Shown: positions 49,383 through 57,458 of the stretch, piece after piece
How positions within the stretch are numbered: position 1 is the stretch's first letter
How the letters are laid out: each line of letters starts with the position of its first letter
Source of the DNA: Umezawaea sp036375055
Lineage (GTDB): Bacteria > Actinomycetota > Actinomycetes > Mycobacteriales > Pseudonocardiaceae
NCBI RefSeq assembly: GCF_036375055.1
Contig: NZ_DASUSQ010000011.1
Location: forward strand, 1-64,000
DNA: 64,000 nucleotides
Reading direction: 5' to 3'
Program-made: the position numbers and the translations under genes
The notes under the pieces: model-generated
Databases searched by the model: none
Told to the model about the DNA's origin: nothing
The model's input: only the letters and a program-made list of their open reading frames with translations

Positions 49383-49955
49383 TCAGGAGGGGCCGCTCCG
49401 GCGGTGGCGCTTCTGGCTCACCACGAGGTCCGCCATCGACGGCACCAGGTCCTCCGCGGGCCAGCCGGAGGGGTCCCACAGCGACGAGCGGCGCAGGGCC
49501 TGCCCGCAGTGCAGGAACAGCTCCTCGACCGCCAGCACCACGCCCAGCCCGGAGCCGCCGGCGTCACGCAGGAACGGCGCGTCGCGGACGAGCGTGGCAC
49601 TGCCGTTGACCCGCAGCACCTCCTGGCGTCCGGCGACCAGGAACAGCATCCCCGTCCGCGGGCGTTCCAGCACGTTGCGGAAGCTGTCCAGGCGCCGGTT
49701 GCCCGGCCGGTCGGCGAACGCGACGGTGCGCTCGTCGAGCACGCGCACGGATCCCGCGGGGTCGCCGCGCGGGGAGACGTCGACGGTGCCGTCCGCGCCG
49801 GTCGTCGCGAAGAGGTAGAACGTCGACGCCTCGAGGAACCGGCGCGATCCCTCGTCCACGACGGTGATGGCCTTGTCGCGGATCTCGGGGAGCGGGTCAC
49901 CCACCAGCGCGCGGAGTTCGGCCAGGTCGGCGATCGGGATCCCGTGAGCGCTCAC
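49383..49955 (-). CDS. Pyridoxamine-phosphate-oxidase-like flavin/F420 protein
   Basis: A 190-residue split-barrel protein of the PPOX group (MSMEG_1061-like). ASTFYLFATTGADGTVDVSP, then RGDPAGSVRVLDERTVAFAD and RPRTGMLFLVAGRQEVLRVN, match the family; the LHCGQALRRSSLWDPS end is typical. It likely binds FMN or F420; reaction unknown. Start GTG 49955 is preferred; the longer open frame adds unrelated residues. Divergent from the GH127 gene across a gap with a LacI-type operator. Confidence 0.82.
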   Translation of the reverse strand: MSAHGIPIADLAELRALVGDPLPEIRDKAITVVDEGSRRFLEASTFYLFATTGADGTVDVSPRGDPAGSVRVLDERTVAFADRPGNRRLDSFRNVLERPRTGMLFLVAGRQEVLRVNGSATLVRDAPFLRDAGGSGLGVVLAVEELFLHCGQALRRSSLWDPSGWPAEDLVPSMADLVVSQKRHRRSGPS

Positions 49956-50106
49956 GGGCGGGCCGCGGTGGGGCGGAATCGGACGGTGCTCATGCGCGAC
50001 GGCTCCAAGGGGGTTGATCAGGATTGCCCACCCCCAGTAAATCAGCCACCAATGGATCGTTCGGCCGGGACGCGGAGCGCCGGCCGAGAGTGTCGTCACC
50101 TCACGC

Positions 50107-50122
50107 CTGTTAGCGTTAACAG
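50107..50122. promoter_or_regulatory. LacI-type operator before GH127 gene
   Basis: CTGTTA-GCGT-TAACAG is a perfect 6-bp inverted repeat; its core TGTTAGCGTTAACA is the style bound by LacI-family sugar repressors in actinomycetes. Located 155 bp upstream of the arabinofuranosidase start. No LacI gene is in the window, so control would be in trans. Confidence 0.65.
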
Positions 50123-50276
50123 ACTGTGTGCTTGTTCGACGTGGATCGCTGATCAGCCGGCTCGGCCATCCAGGTGAGCGATCACATCCGACACCGCGAA
50201 ATCGTTGACGGCGCTTCCGCGCGGTCGCTACCTTTCGGCCGGACCCGTCGCCATCGGAGTCGACCGAGGGAGTCCC

Positions 50277-53003
50277 ATGTCCTCACGGTTCAGCCGTCGC
50301 ACCCTGCTCCAGGCCGCCGGTGTCGCCGCCGTCGCGAGCACCGCGCCCGGCCTCCTCGAAGGGACGGCCTCGGCCGACGCGGTGCCGCCGGTCCGCGCCG
50401 ACCTCGGCGTCTCGGCCCACCCGTTCGACCTGGGCCAGGTGCGCCTGACGGCGGGGCGCTGGCTGGACAACCAGAACCGCACGCTGTCCTACCTGCGGTT
50501 CGTCGACGTGGACCGGCTGCTCTACAACTTCCGCGCCAACCACCGCCTGTCCACGAACGGCGCGGCGGCGCTGGGCGGCTGGGAGGCGCCGAACTTCGAG
50601 TTCCGCACCCACAGCCAGGGCCACTTCCTCAGCGCGTGGGCGTACGCCTGGGCGCTGCTGGGCGACACCGCGTGCCGCGCCAAGGCCGACCACATGGTGG
50701 CCGAACTGGCCAAGTGCCAGGCGAACAACGCGGCGGCCGGGTTCACCGCGGGGTACCTGTCGGGGTTCCCGGAGTCCGACCTGGACGTGGTGGAGACGGG
50801 CACCCGCAAGGGCGTGCCCTACTACTGCCTGCACAAGACCCTCGCGGGCCTGCTGGACGTGTGGCGCTACACGGGGAGCACGCAGGCGCGGGACGTGCTG
50901 CTGCGGTTCGCGGGCTGGGTCGACTGGCGCACCGGGAGGCTGTCCTACAGCCAGATGCAGACCACGCTGCGGACCGAGTTCGGCGGCATGAACGCCGTGC
51001 TGACCGACCTGTACCAGCAGACGGGCGACAGCCGCTGGCTCACCACCGCGCGGCGGTTCGACCACGCGGCCGTCTTCGACCCGCTCGCGGCGAACCAGGA
51101 CCAGCTCAACGGGTCGCACGCCAACACGCAGGTGCCCAAGTGGATCGGCGCGGCGCGCGAGTACAAGGCGACCGGCACCACGCGGTACCGCGACATCGCG
51201 ACCAACGCGTGGACCATCACGGTGGGCGCGCACACCTACGTCATCGGCGGCAACAGCGAGGCCGAGCACTTCCGCGCACCCCACGCCATCGCCGCCCACC
51301 TCGACCGCGACACGGCCGAGGCGTGCAACACCTACAACATGCTCAAGCTCAGCCGCGAACTGTGGCTGCTGAACCCGAACACCGCGGCCTACTTCGACTT
51401 CTACGAGCGCGCGCTGATCAACCACCTGATCGGCCAGCAGAACCCGGCCGACCCGCACGGCCACGTCTGCTACTTCACCGGCCTCAACCCCGGCGGACGG
51501 CGCGGCCAGGCGGGCCCGGTGATGGGCGGCGGCAGCTTCAGCACCGACTACGGCACGTTCTGGTGCTGCCAGGGCACGGCGCTGGAGGTCAACACCCGGC
51601 TGGCCGACTCGATCTACTTCCACGACGGCACCACGCTGACCGTGAACCTCTACGCGCCCTCGGTGCTGACCTGGTCGCAGCGCGGCACCACCGTCACGCA
51701 GACCACGAGCTTCCCGGTCTCCGACACCAGCACGCTGACCGTGACCGGCGGCGCGGGCGGGTCGTGGACGATGCGCCTGCGCATCCCGTCCTGGACCAGC
51801 GGCGCGACGGTCAGCGTCAACGGCGTCCCCCAGAACACCGCCACCACGCCGGGGAGCTACGCCTCGCTGACCCGGTCGTGGGCCTCCGGCGACACCGTCA
51901 CCGTCCGGCTGCCCATGCGCGTGGTCCCGTGGCCCGCCAACGACAACCCCGCCGTGGCCGCGATGACCTACGGCCCGGTCGTGCTGTCGGGCAACTACGG
52001 CACCACCGCGCTGACCGCCCTGCCAGCGCTGGACACCGCCTCCGTCACCCGCACCAGCACCTCGGCGCTGGCGTTCACCGCGAGGGCGAACGGCGCGGCG
52101 GTGGACCTGGGCCCGTTCCACGACGCCCACGGCCACAACTACACCGTCTACTGGAACACCGGCGGTGCCGCCGCCGCGGGCCACCGGCTGGTCAACGCGG
52201 GCACCGGTCTCGTGCTCGGCGTGCGGGACATGTCGACGGCCGACGGCGGCCTCGCGGTGCAGTGGAACGACACCGGCACCCCCGACCACACCTGGCGGCT
52301 CGTGGCGGACGGCTCCGCGGTCCGGCTGCGCAACGGTCACAGCGGCAAGGTCCTCGGCGTGGAGAACGCCTCCACCGCCGACGACGCCCGCGTCCTCCAG
52401 TGGTCCGACACGGGCACGGCGGACCACCGGTGGACCGTCGTCGACCACGGCGACGGCACCCACGGCCTCCGCAACGCCAACAGCGGCAAGCTGCTCGGCA
52501 TCCTCGGCGGCTCCACCGCCGCGGGCGCGCAGGCCGTGCAGGACCCGGACAACGGCAGCGCGGACAACCGCTGGAGGTTCGTGCCCGTCGGCGCCCGCCG
52601 GATCCAGAACGCCGCCAGCGGCCTCGTGCTCGGCGTGCGGGACATGTCCACGGCCGACGGCGGTGCGGTGGTGCAGTGGGAGGACAACGGCACCGCCGAC
52701 CACCTGTGGACACCCGTCGTCGACGCCGACGGGTACTTCCGGCTGCGCAACGGCCACAGCGGCAAGGTCCTCGGCGTCGAGAACGCCGCCAACGCCAACG
52801 GCGCCCGCGTGCTCCAGTGGTCCGACACCGGCACGGCCGACCACCGGTGGCGGCTGCGCCACGGCGGCGGTGACGCCTTCCGCGTCCAGTGCGGCAACGG
52901 CGGACGGGTGCTGGGCGTCACCGGGGCGTCCACGGCTCAGGGCGCGCAGGTCGTGCTGTGGGACGACAACGGCACCACCGACCACCTGTGGCGGTTCGTC
53001 TGA
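50277..53003 (+). CDS. Secreted GH127 beta-L-arabinofuranosidase with two ricin-type lectin domains
   Basis: A 908-residue protein exported by Tat: SSRFSRRTLLQAAGVAAVAS carries the twin-Arg motif. Residues about 45-630 are a GH127 domain with Zn/catalytic ligands Glu348-x-Cys350 (AEACNTYNMLKL) and Cys430-Cys431 (GTFWCCQGTALE), matching the Bifidobacterium HypBA1 set. Two tandem beta-trefoil ricin B-type domains (about 637-770 and 775-908) carry QW repeats (VQWNDTG, LQWSDTGTADHRW), the second a copy of the first at a 414-bp offset. It likely removes beta-L-arabinofuranosyl units from plant glycoproteins. ATG 50277 follows GAGGGAG; a LacI-type operator lies upstream. Confidence 0.9.
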   Translation: MSSRFSRRTLLQAAGVAAVASTAPGLLEGTASADAVPPVRADLGVSAHPFDLGQVRLTAGRWLDNQNRTLSYLRFVDVDRLLYNFRANHRLSTNGAAALGGWEAPNFEFRTHSQGHFLSAWAYAWALLGDTACRAKADHMVAELAKCQANNAAAGFTAGYLSGFPESDLDVVETGTRKGVPYYCLHKTLAGLLDVWRYTGSTQARDVLLRFAGWVDWRTGRLSYSQMQTTLRTEFGGMNAVLTDLYQQTGDSRWLTTARRFDHAAVFDPLAANQDQLNGSHANTQVPKWIGAAREYKATGTTRYRDIATNAWTITVGAHTYVIGGNSEAEHFRAPHAIAAHLDRDTAEACNTYNMLKLSRELWLLNPNTAAYFDFYERALINHLIGQQNPADPHGHVCYFTGLNPGGRRGQAGPVMGGGSFSTDYGTFWCCQGTALEVNTRLADSIYFHDGTTLTVNLYAPSVLTWSQRGTTVTQTTSFPVSDTSTLTVTGGAGGSWTMRLRIPSWTSGATVSVNGVPQNTATTPGSYASLTRSWASGDTVTVRLPMRVVPWPANDNPAVAAMTYGPVVLSGNYGTTALTALPALDTASVTRTSTSALAFTARANGAAVDLGPFHDAHGHNYTVYWNTGGAAAAGHRLVNAGTGLVLGVRDMSTADGGLAVQWNDTGTPDHTWRLVADGSAVRLRNGHSGKVLGVENASTADDARVLQWSDTGTADHRWTVVDHGDGTHGLRNANSGKLLGILGGSTAAGAQAVQDPDNGSADNRWRFVPVGARRIQNAASGLVLGVRDMSTADGGAVVQWEDNGTADHLWTPVVDADGYFRLRNGHSGKVLGVENAANANGARVLQWSDTGTADHRWRLRHGGGDAFRVQCGNGGRVLGVTGASTAQGAQVVLWDDNGTTDHLWRFV
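52185..53000. repeat. Intragenic duplication of the ricin-lectin domain
   Basis: Two copies of about 410 bp encode the two beta-trefoils; for example GTGCGGGACATGTC recurs at 52221 and 52635, offset 414 bp. A recent in-frame domain duplication. Confidence 0.85.
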
Positions 53004-53005
53004 CC

Positions 53006-53401
53006 TCAGTCCACTTCGGACGCCCGATCAGCGGTGAGCGCGGCGACGAGGTCGTCCGGCCTGGCCACGGTGACGGTCAGGCCGGGGTGGCGGACCAGCC
53101 CCCACGGCTCCAGGCCCCGCACGGGCTCGCGGAACGCCACGCACACGCCCGACCGGGTGGACGAGCCGAACGTGAGACCCCTGTCGCCCATCGACACGCG
53201 CACGCCCACGGCCTTCCACCACCGGTAGGGCCCGCCGGTCGACGCGCTGACGACGTTGGTCAGCGGGGTGCGGACCGTCCACCGTCCGAAGTGGGCGGTG
53301 AACCACTCGTCGTCGACCAGGACGGCGGAGTTGCGCCGCGTGATGCCCGCGAGGTGGAGGACCCGCTCCGGAACCTGCTCGAACGCGAACTCGAATCTCA
53401 T
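53006..53401 (-). CDS. Conserved actinobacterial protein of unknown function
   Basis: A 131-residue soluble protein, probably beta-rich. FTAHFGRWTVRTPLTNVVSA, then VGVRVSMGDRGLTFGSSTRS and VCVAFREPVRGLEPWG with LTVTVARPDDLVAALT, form a pattern I recognise from unannotated actinobacterial proteins. No catalytic motif. ATG 53401 has GGAAGG upstream. It converges on the GH127 gene with two bases between stop codons. Confidence 0.75.
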   Translation of the reverse strand: MRFEFAFEQVPERVLHLAGITRRNSAVLVDDEWFTAHFGRWTVRTPLTNVVSASTGGPYRWWKAVGVRVSMGDRGLTFGSSTRSGVCVAFREPVRGLEPWGLVRHPGLTVTVARPDDLVAALTADRASEVD

Positions 53402-53919
53402 CCGGGGACCTTCCCGATCAGCGGCACGTTGCCCGTCGGGTACCGCGAACGGGACCCGGCCAACCCTGTTGCGCCCCAGCGGTCCCGTGGACGCCCGTCC
53501 ACTCCGGACGCCTTCCCCCGGTCGGCCGCGCGGAGCTGACGCCGGGTGGCCCAGCGCGTTGATCCACGCACCCGTGAGCAAAAAATGTCACCAAATAACC
53601 ATCTACCCAGGTCAGCGTGTCACCGGGCAACCTCTCCGGCCGTGGTACCCGTTTCCACCGGTCCTAAACCGGTAACGAACCCGCGTGCCGGGTCCGATGT
53701 TCCAGGAGTGATGGACGACTTGTGACCGCGGTCGGCGCCACGGGCCAGGCCCGTGGCAGCCGGACTTCCGCCGTCCAGGTGGGGTTCGCCGCGCTCCCGC
53801 GACGACCCGCTCCCGCCGCCCCCGACCCGGTCAGGGCGTTCGCCGTGCCCACGACCCCCGAACCGCGCCCAGCAGGACGCCACCGTCCGCCGGCGAGACG
53901 AGGTAGAGGAGGACCGCCC
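53402..53919. other. Long intergenic region before the STAS gene
   Basis: 518 bp with no convincing gene. It contains an AT-rich patch (about 53575-53610), paired ACCGGT sequences (53656, 53668) and a SigB-like promoter at 53651-53675 followed by a leader of about 240 bases. A very short frame, ATG 53711-53725, would encode four residues. Confidence 0.45.
53651..53675 (+). promoter_or_regulatory. SigB-like promoter (GTTT-N15-CGGTAA)
   Basis: GTTT at 53651-53654 and GGTAA 15-16 bases later (CGGTAAC; one base off GGGTA). Directed toward the STAS gene. Confidence 0.35.
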
Positions 53920-54270
53920 GTGATGGCGCAGTCTGAGGATGCATTCTCCGTGGACGTGGTCCGCGTACCCGGAGCGGTGCTCGTCACCGCCACCGGCGAA
54001 CTGGACGCCGACACCGCCCCGGTGCTGGCCCACCACCTGGACGACGCCGTGGTCGACCCGTGCGTGCTGGTGATCGACCTGCGGGCCGTGCCGTTCTGCG
54101 ACTCCGTGGGCCTCGCCTCCTTCATCGCCGTCGTCAAGCGGGGCGCGGACCTGCGCGTGGTCGGCTCGCCCCAGGTGGTCCGGCTGATGAGGCTGACCGG
54201 GATGGACCGGCACGTGGTGCTCGCGGCGTCGGTCGAGGACGCGCTGCTCCCCCGCGAGCTGAACCGCTGA
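53920..54270 (+). CDS. STAS-domain anti-sigma factor antagonist
   Basis: A 116-residue STAS protein. VLVTATGELDADTAPVLAHH and LVIDLRAVPFCDSVGLASFI are the SpoIIAA/RsbV core; the Ser of CDSVGL is the usual phosphorylation site. Antagonists of this kind bind anti-sigma kinases when dephosphorylated and free a sigma factor such as SigB. No kinase or sigma gene is adjacent. GTG 53920 (or ATG 53923) follows AGAGGAGGA; the much longer open frame upstream is not supported. Fits the SigB-type promoters seen across the window. Confidence 0.85.
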   Translation: MMAQSEDAFSVDVVRVPGAVLVTATGELDADTAPVLAHHLDDAVVDPCVLVIDLRAVPFCDSVGLASFIAVVKRGADLRVVGSPQVVRLMRLTGMDRHVVLAASVEDALLPRELNR

Positions 54271-54444
54271 CCGGCCGGGAGAGCCCTGTCACGGCGGGAT
54301 CACCCGAAGCCACCGCGGGCCGCACCTCGGAGAACTCGACCCCGGTGACCTCCGGGCGCACCAGCCGGTGCGCCCCGTCGTCGGTGGGGACTCACGTTCG
54401 GGTTTTCGCCGCGAACCGCTGTCGTCGCCCGATACTTTTTCCCG

Positions 54445-55494
54445 ATGAACGCAGGAGCCACCTCGGCGCGGCGGGTCGTGATCGTCGCCTACGACGACGC
54501 GCAGATCCTGGACGTCGCCTGCCCGAGCGGAGCGCTGGAGATCGCGAACGAGCACGGTGCGGCGCCGCCCTACGCGGTCGAGCTGGCGACGGTCGGCGGG
54601 CGCAGGGCGCGCACGTCGTCCGGGATCCAGCTGGCGGGCGCGCGGCGGCTGGCCTCGGTGACCGGGCGGATCGACACGGTGCTGGTGGTCGGCGGGCACG
54701 GCACGCGGGCGGTCATGACCGACCAGCGGATGCTGACCCAGGTGCGGCGGCTGGCGGAGCGGAGCAGGCGGGTCGCGTCGGTGTGCACGGGCGCGTTCGT
54801 GCTGGCCGCCGCCGGGCTGCTGGACGGGCGGCGCGCCACCACCCACTGGGGGTACGGCGACGTCCTCGCGACCGTCTTCCCTGCGGTGACCGTGGACCTG
54901 GCGCCCCTCTACGTGCGCGACGGCAACGTCTACACCTCGGCCGGGGTGACGAGCGCGCTCGACCTCACGCTCGCGCTGATCGAGGACGACCACGGCCCCG
55001 CGCTGGCCCGCGCCGTCGCCCGCGAACTGGTGACCTACCTGCAACGGCCCGCGGACCAGGCGCAGATCAGCATGTTCCTGGCCGCCCCGCCGACCGGTGA
55101 CCGGCTGGTGCGCGACGTGCACGGCCACATCGCCGCCCACCTGGCGGACGACCTGAGCCCGCCCGCGCTGGCGGCGCGGGCCGGGGTCAGCACCCGCCAC
55201 CTCACCCGGCTGTTCGCGACGCACCTGGGCACCACCCCGGCCCGCGCGGTCCGCGCGGCCAGGGCCGAGGCCGCCGTGCACCTGGTGCGCGGCAGCGACC
55301 TGCCGCTGGCGACGATCGCGCGCCGGTGCGGGTTCCGGTCGGCGGAGACGCTGCGGCAGGCGTTCCTCGACCTGTACGGGGTCACCGGGGACAGGATTCG
55401 CAGGATGCCGGACATGCCCCGACCGCTGGAACCGCCGCACCAGCAGACTCCCGGCCGTGGAGATCCGCGGACGAACGGAGCGACCGCGGACTGA
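54445..55494 (+). CDS. GlxA-type AraC regulator with DJ-1/PfpI domain
   Basis: A 349-residue regulator. Residues about 8-185 form a DJ-1/PfpI class I glutamine-amidotransferase-like domain with the nucleophile-elbow Cys in VASVCTGAFVLAAAGLLDGR and FFxxxTS-like HWGYGD; residues about 225-325 hold two AraC helix-turn-helices (PPALAARAGVSTRHLTRLFA, PLATIARRCGFRSAETLRQA). Such proteins sense metabolites (GlxA, ArgR-like). Target unknown. ATG 54445 sits about ten bases after GATACT (54430), so the mRNA may be leaderless. Confidence 0.87.
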   Translation: MNAGATSARRVVIVAYDDAQILDVACPSGALEIANEHGAAPPYAVELATVGGRRARTSSGIQLAGARRLASVTGRIDTVLVVGGHGTRAVMTDQRMLTQVRRLAERSRRVASVCTGAFVLAAAGLLDGRRATTHWGYGDVLATVFPAVTVDLAPLYVRDGNVYTSAGVTSALDLTLALIEDDHGPALARAVARELVTYLQRPADQAQISMFLAAPPTGDRLVRDVHGHIAAHLADDLSPPALAARAGVSTRHLTRLFATHLGTTPARAVRAARAEAAVHLVRGSDLPLATIARRCGFRSAETLRQAFLDLYGVTGDRIRRMPDMPRPLEPPHQQTPGRGDPRTNGATAD

Positions 55495-55510
55495 CTGTTG
55501 GGGGTAACCC

Positions 55511-55762
55511 GTGAAGACGATCACCGGTCTCGCCGCGGCGGCGATCACCGCGGCCTTCCTCGTGCTGCCGGGCACGGCGGCGCAGGGCGCACCGACCTCG
55601 CCGCGGACCGCGGTCGAGTACGACTACTACGCGACCTACGCCAACCGCGACCTGTGCGAGAAGGCGGGGAAGAGGTACCTGAACTTCCTCTGGCGCGACT
55701 ACTACTGCAAGTGGACGGGCGGCGGGACGTTCCACGACCTCTACGTCTGGTGGAACGCCTGA
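55511..55762 (+). CDS. Small secreted protein, Tyr/Trp-rich
   Basis: An 83-residue protein with a signal peptide (residues 1-27, ITGLAAAAITAAFLVLPGTA) and a mature part of about 56 residues rich in Tyr and Trp, with two Cys (DLCEKAG and DYYCKW) likely forming one disulphide. Small secreted proteins of this style are common in Pseudonocardiales; role unknown, possibly a protease inhibitor or toxin-like peptide, though no motif supports this. GTG 55511 follows GGGGG. Next gene starts two bases after its stop. Confidence 0.72.
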   Translation: MKTITGLAAAAITAAFLVLPGTAAQGAPTSPRTAVEYDYYATYANRDLCEKAGKRYLNFLWRDYYCKWTGGGTFHDLYVWWNA

Positions 55763-55763
55763 C

Positions 55764-56051
55764 ATGGCCGCGGGTGGAGGGGTCCCGCGGAGGTTGGCGG
55801 TGCTGGTGGCGGCGACAGCGGCGGTGGTCGCGTGCTCGACCGCGCTCGCGGCGCCCGCCCAGGCGAGTTCCGCGAAGTGCCAGGAGTACCTGAGGGCACG
55901 GAACTACGTGGTCGGTCCCAAGGTGCGGGCGGCGTGCGACGTCGGTCAGAACGGCGGCGCCTCGGGCCCGCTCGCCTGCTACGTCTCGCTGCTCGCGATC
56001 GAGGTGGAGGCGGCGCACGCCTCCACCGCGTGCAACGCGGCGAGCGACTAG
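55764..56051 (+). CDS. Small secreted Cys-containing protein
   Basis: A 95-residue protein with signal peptide (residues about 1-35, RRLAVLVAATAAVVACSTAL) and a mature part of about 60 residues with four Cys (KCQEYL, RAACDVG, LACYV, TACNAA), likely two disulphides. The Cys pattern recalls small actinobacterial secreted proteins of unknown function. Overlaps translation with the previous gene by proximity (one base gap), so the two secreted proteins are made together. Confidence 0.72.
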   Translation: MAAGGGVPRRLAVLVAATAAVVACSTALAAPAQASSAKCQEYLRARNYVVGPKVRAACDVGQNGGASGPLACYVSLLAIEVEAAHASTACNAASD

Positions 56052-56425
56052 CACCGTCCCGCTCGACGGGGCCCGCCAGGAACGGTCCGATGTGGACTGT
56101 CCCGGCGGACCCCGGTCGGGCGGCCTGGACACCGCTCGCGAGGTACGCCCGCACGTCGGCGGGCGGTGACGGGCAGGTCTCCGACGACCTCGGCGGCGAC
56201 GGCCGTCGCCTGGTGGGTGCGGAACCGCGCCCGGTCGGGGTAGCCCTTGGCACCGGGCGTGAACGCGGCGATGACGCGCAGGTGGTCGAAGAACGCCCCG
56301 CTCGTCGCTGACGACCTCGATCCCGTGCGTCGGGCACCGCGCCAGGTCGCCCTCCCCTTCGAGCTCGTCACCGTTCCCGTCGACCACCAGCGGACCGATC
56401 GACCTCGAACCCGATCACGACGCGC
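56052..56425 (-). pseudogene. Frameshifted small gene, family not recognised
   Basis: A GTG near 56417 with GAGGAGGGAG upstream opens VIGFEVDRSA, after which coding moves frame three times: GPLVVDGNGDELEGEGDLAR (about 56310-56400), FFDHLRVIAAFTPGAKGYPD and TAVAAEVVGDLPV (about 56180-56295), VRAYLASGVQAARPGSAGTV and HIGPFLAGPVERDG (about 56060-56180). Together they make a plausible protein of about 125 residues with one-base insertions between parts. No known family. The C-terminal end is uncertain. Confidence 0.6.
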
Positions 56426-56480
56426 TCCCTCCTCGACGTCCCCCGACGCCACCGCACCTGGCGCGCCCACCCAAGTTCAT

Positions 56481-56511
56481 GTTACCGTTGGTAACTGTAA
56501 CTTTGGGTTAC
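56481..56511. promoter_or_regulatory. Tandem palindromic operators before the AurF-FprB operon
   Basis: GTTACC-GTT-GGTAAC (56481-56495) and GTAAC-TTTGG-GTTAC (56497-56511) lie side by side 27 bp before the AurF start. Both look like TetR-type sites; the first is perfect. The regulator is not adjacent. Confidence 0.65.
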
Positions 56512-56537
56512 ATACAACTAGTCATCAGGGAGCCCTC

Positions 56538-57455
56538 ATGACCAGCGCCGAGACCCACGACCGAGCAGCTCAGCCGCGGCGCGACCGCGACGCGGTCGCG
56601 CGCAGGCTGCTGGACTCCTCCGAGGCGCTGTCCTACGACCCCGTCCGGGAGGTCGACTGGGACACGCCGCTGGACGAGGGGTTCCACGGCACGAGCCCGG
56701 AGTGGAGCACCCTCTACGGGACGCCGTACTGGCAGGAGATGACGCCCGAGCAGCAGCGGGCGCTCACCCGGCAGGAGGCCGCGTCCGTCGCGAGCACCGG
56801 GATCTGGTTCGAGATGATCCTCCAGCAGATGGTGCTGAGGGACTTCTACGCGAAGGACCCGACCGATCCCGCGTTCCAGTGGGCGCTGACCGAGATCGCC
56901 GACGAGTGCCGCCACTCCATCATGTTCGCCCGCGGCGCGCAGAAGCTGGGCGCTCCCGCCTACCGGCCGCGCAGGCTCGTGGTCGAGCTGGGCCGCGCGT
57001 TCAAGACCGTCGCCGTCGGCGAGGCCGCCTACGCGGCGATCCTGGTCGCCGAGGAGGTGCTCGACGTCATGCAGCGCGACTGGATGCGCGACGAGCGGGT
57101 GGCGCCCTTCGTGCGCACCATCAACAACATCCACGTGATCGAGGAGTCGCGCCACATGGAGTTCGCCCGCGAGGAGACCAGGGCCAGGCTGGCAGGCGCG
57201 GGTTGGCCGCGCAGGCAGTTCAACGCCCTGGTGGTGGCCATCGCCTCGTACTGCATCGTCACCAGCATGGTCAGCGAGAAGGTCTACGCGAACGCCGGGC
57301 TCGACCCCGAGCGGGCGATCCGCGAGGCCAGGGCCAACGAGCACCACCGGTCGATGCTGCGGTCGAGCTGCGCGGGGCTGATGGGGTTCCTGCACTCCGC
57401 CGGGCTGCTCACCAGGGCGGCCACGTGGTTCTACCGGCGCGCGAACCTGATCTGA
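56538..57455 (+). CDS. AurF-like diiron oxygenase
   Basis: A 305-residue member of the p-aminobenzoate N-oxygenase (AurF) family, all helical. Diiron ligands are visible as Glu92 (IWFEMILQQM), Glu123-x-x-His126 (ADECRHSIMF) and the later VAEEVLDVM and IHVIEESRHMEFAREE segments. AurF oxidises aryl amines to nitro groups; other members have different substrates. It lies 3 bp before a ferredoxin-reductase gene that can supply electrons, as at mycobacterial Rv0885-Rv0886 (from memory). Controlled by paired palindromes 27 bp upstream of ATG 56538. Substrate unknown. Confidence 0.88.
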   Translation: MTSAETHDRAAQPRRDRDAVARRLLDSSEALSYDPVREVDWDTPLDEGFHGTSPEWSTLYGTPYWQEMTPEQQRALTRQEAASVASTGIWFEMILQQMVLRDFYAKDPTDPAFQWALTEIADECRHSIMFARGAQKLGAPAYRPRRLVVELGRAFKTVAVGEAAYAAILVAEEVLDVMQRDWMRDERVAPFVRTINNIHVIEESRHMEFAREETRARLAGAGWPRRQFNALVVAIASYCIVTSMVSEKVYANAGLDPERAIREARANEHHRSMLRSSCAGLMGFLHSAGLLTRAATWFYRRANLI

Positions 57456-57458
57456 CCC

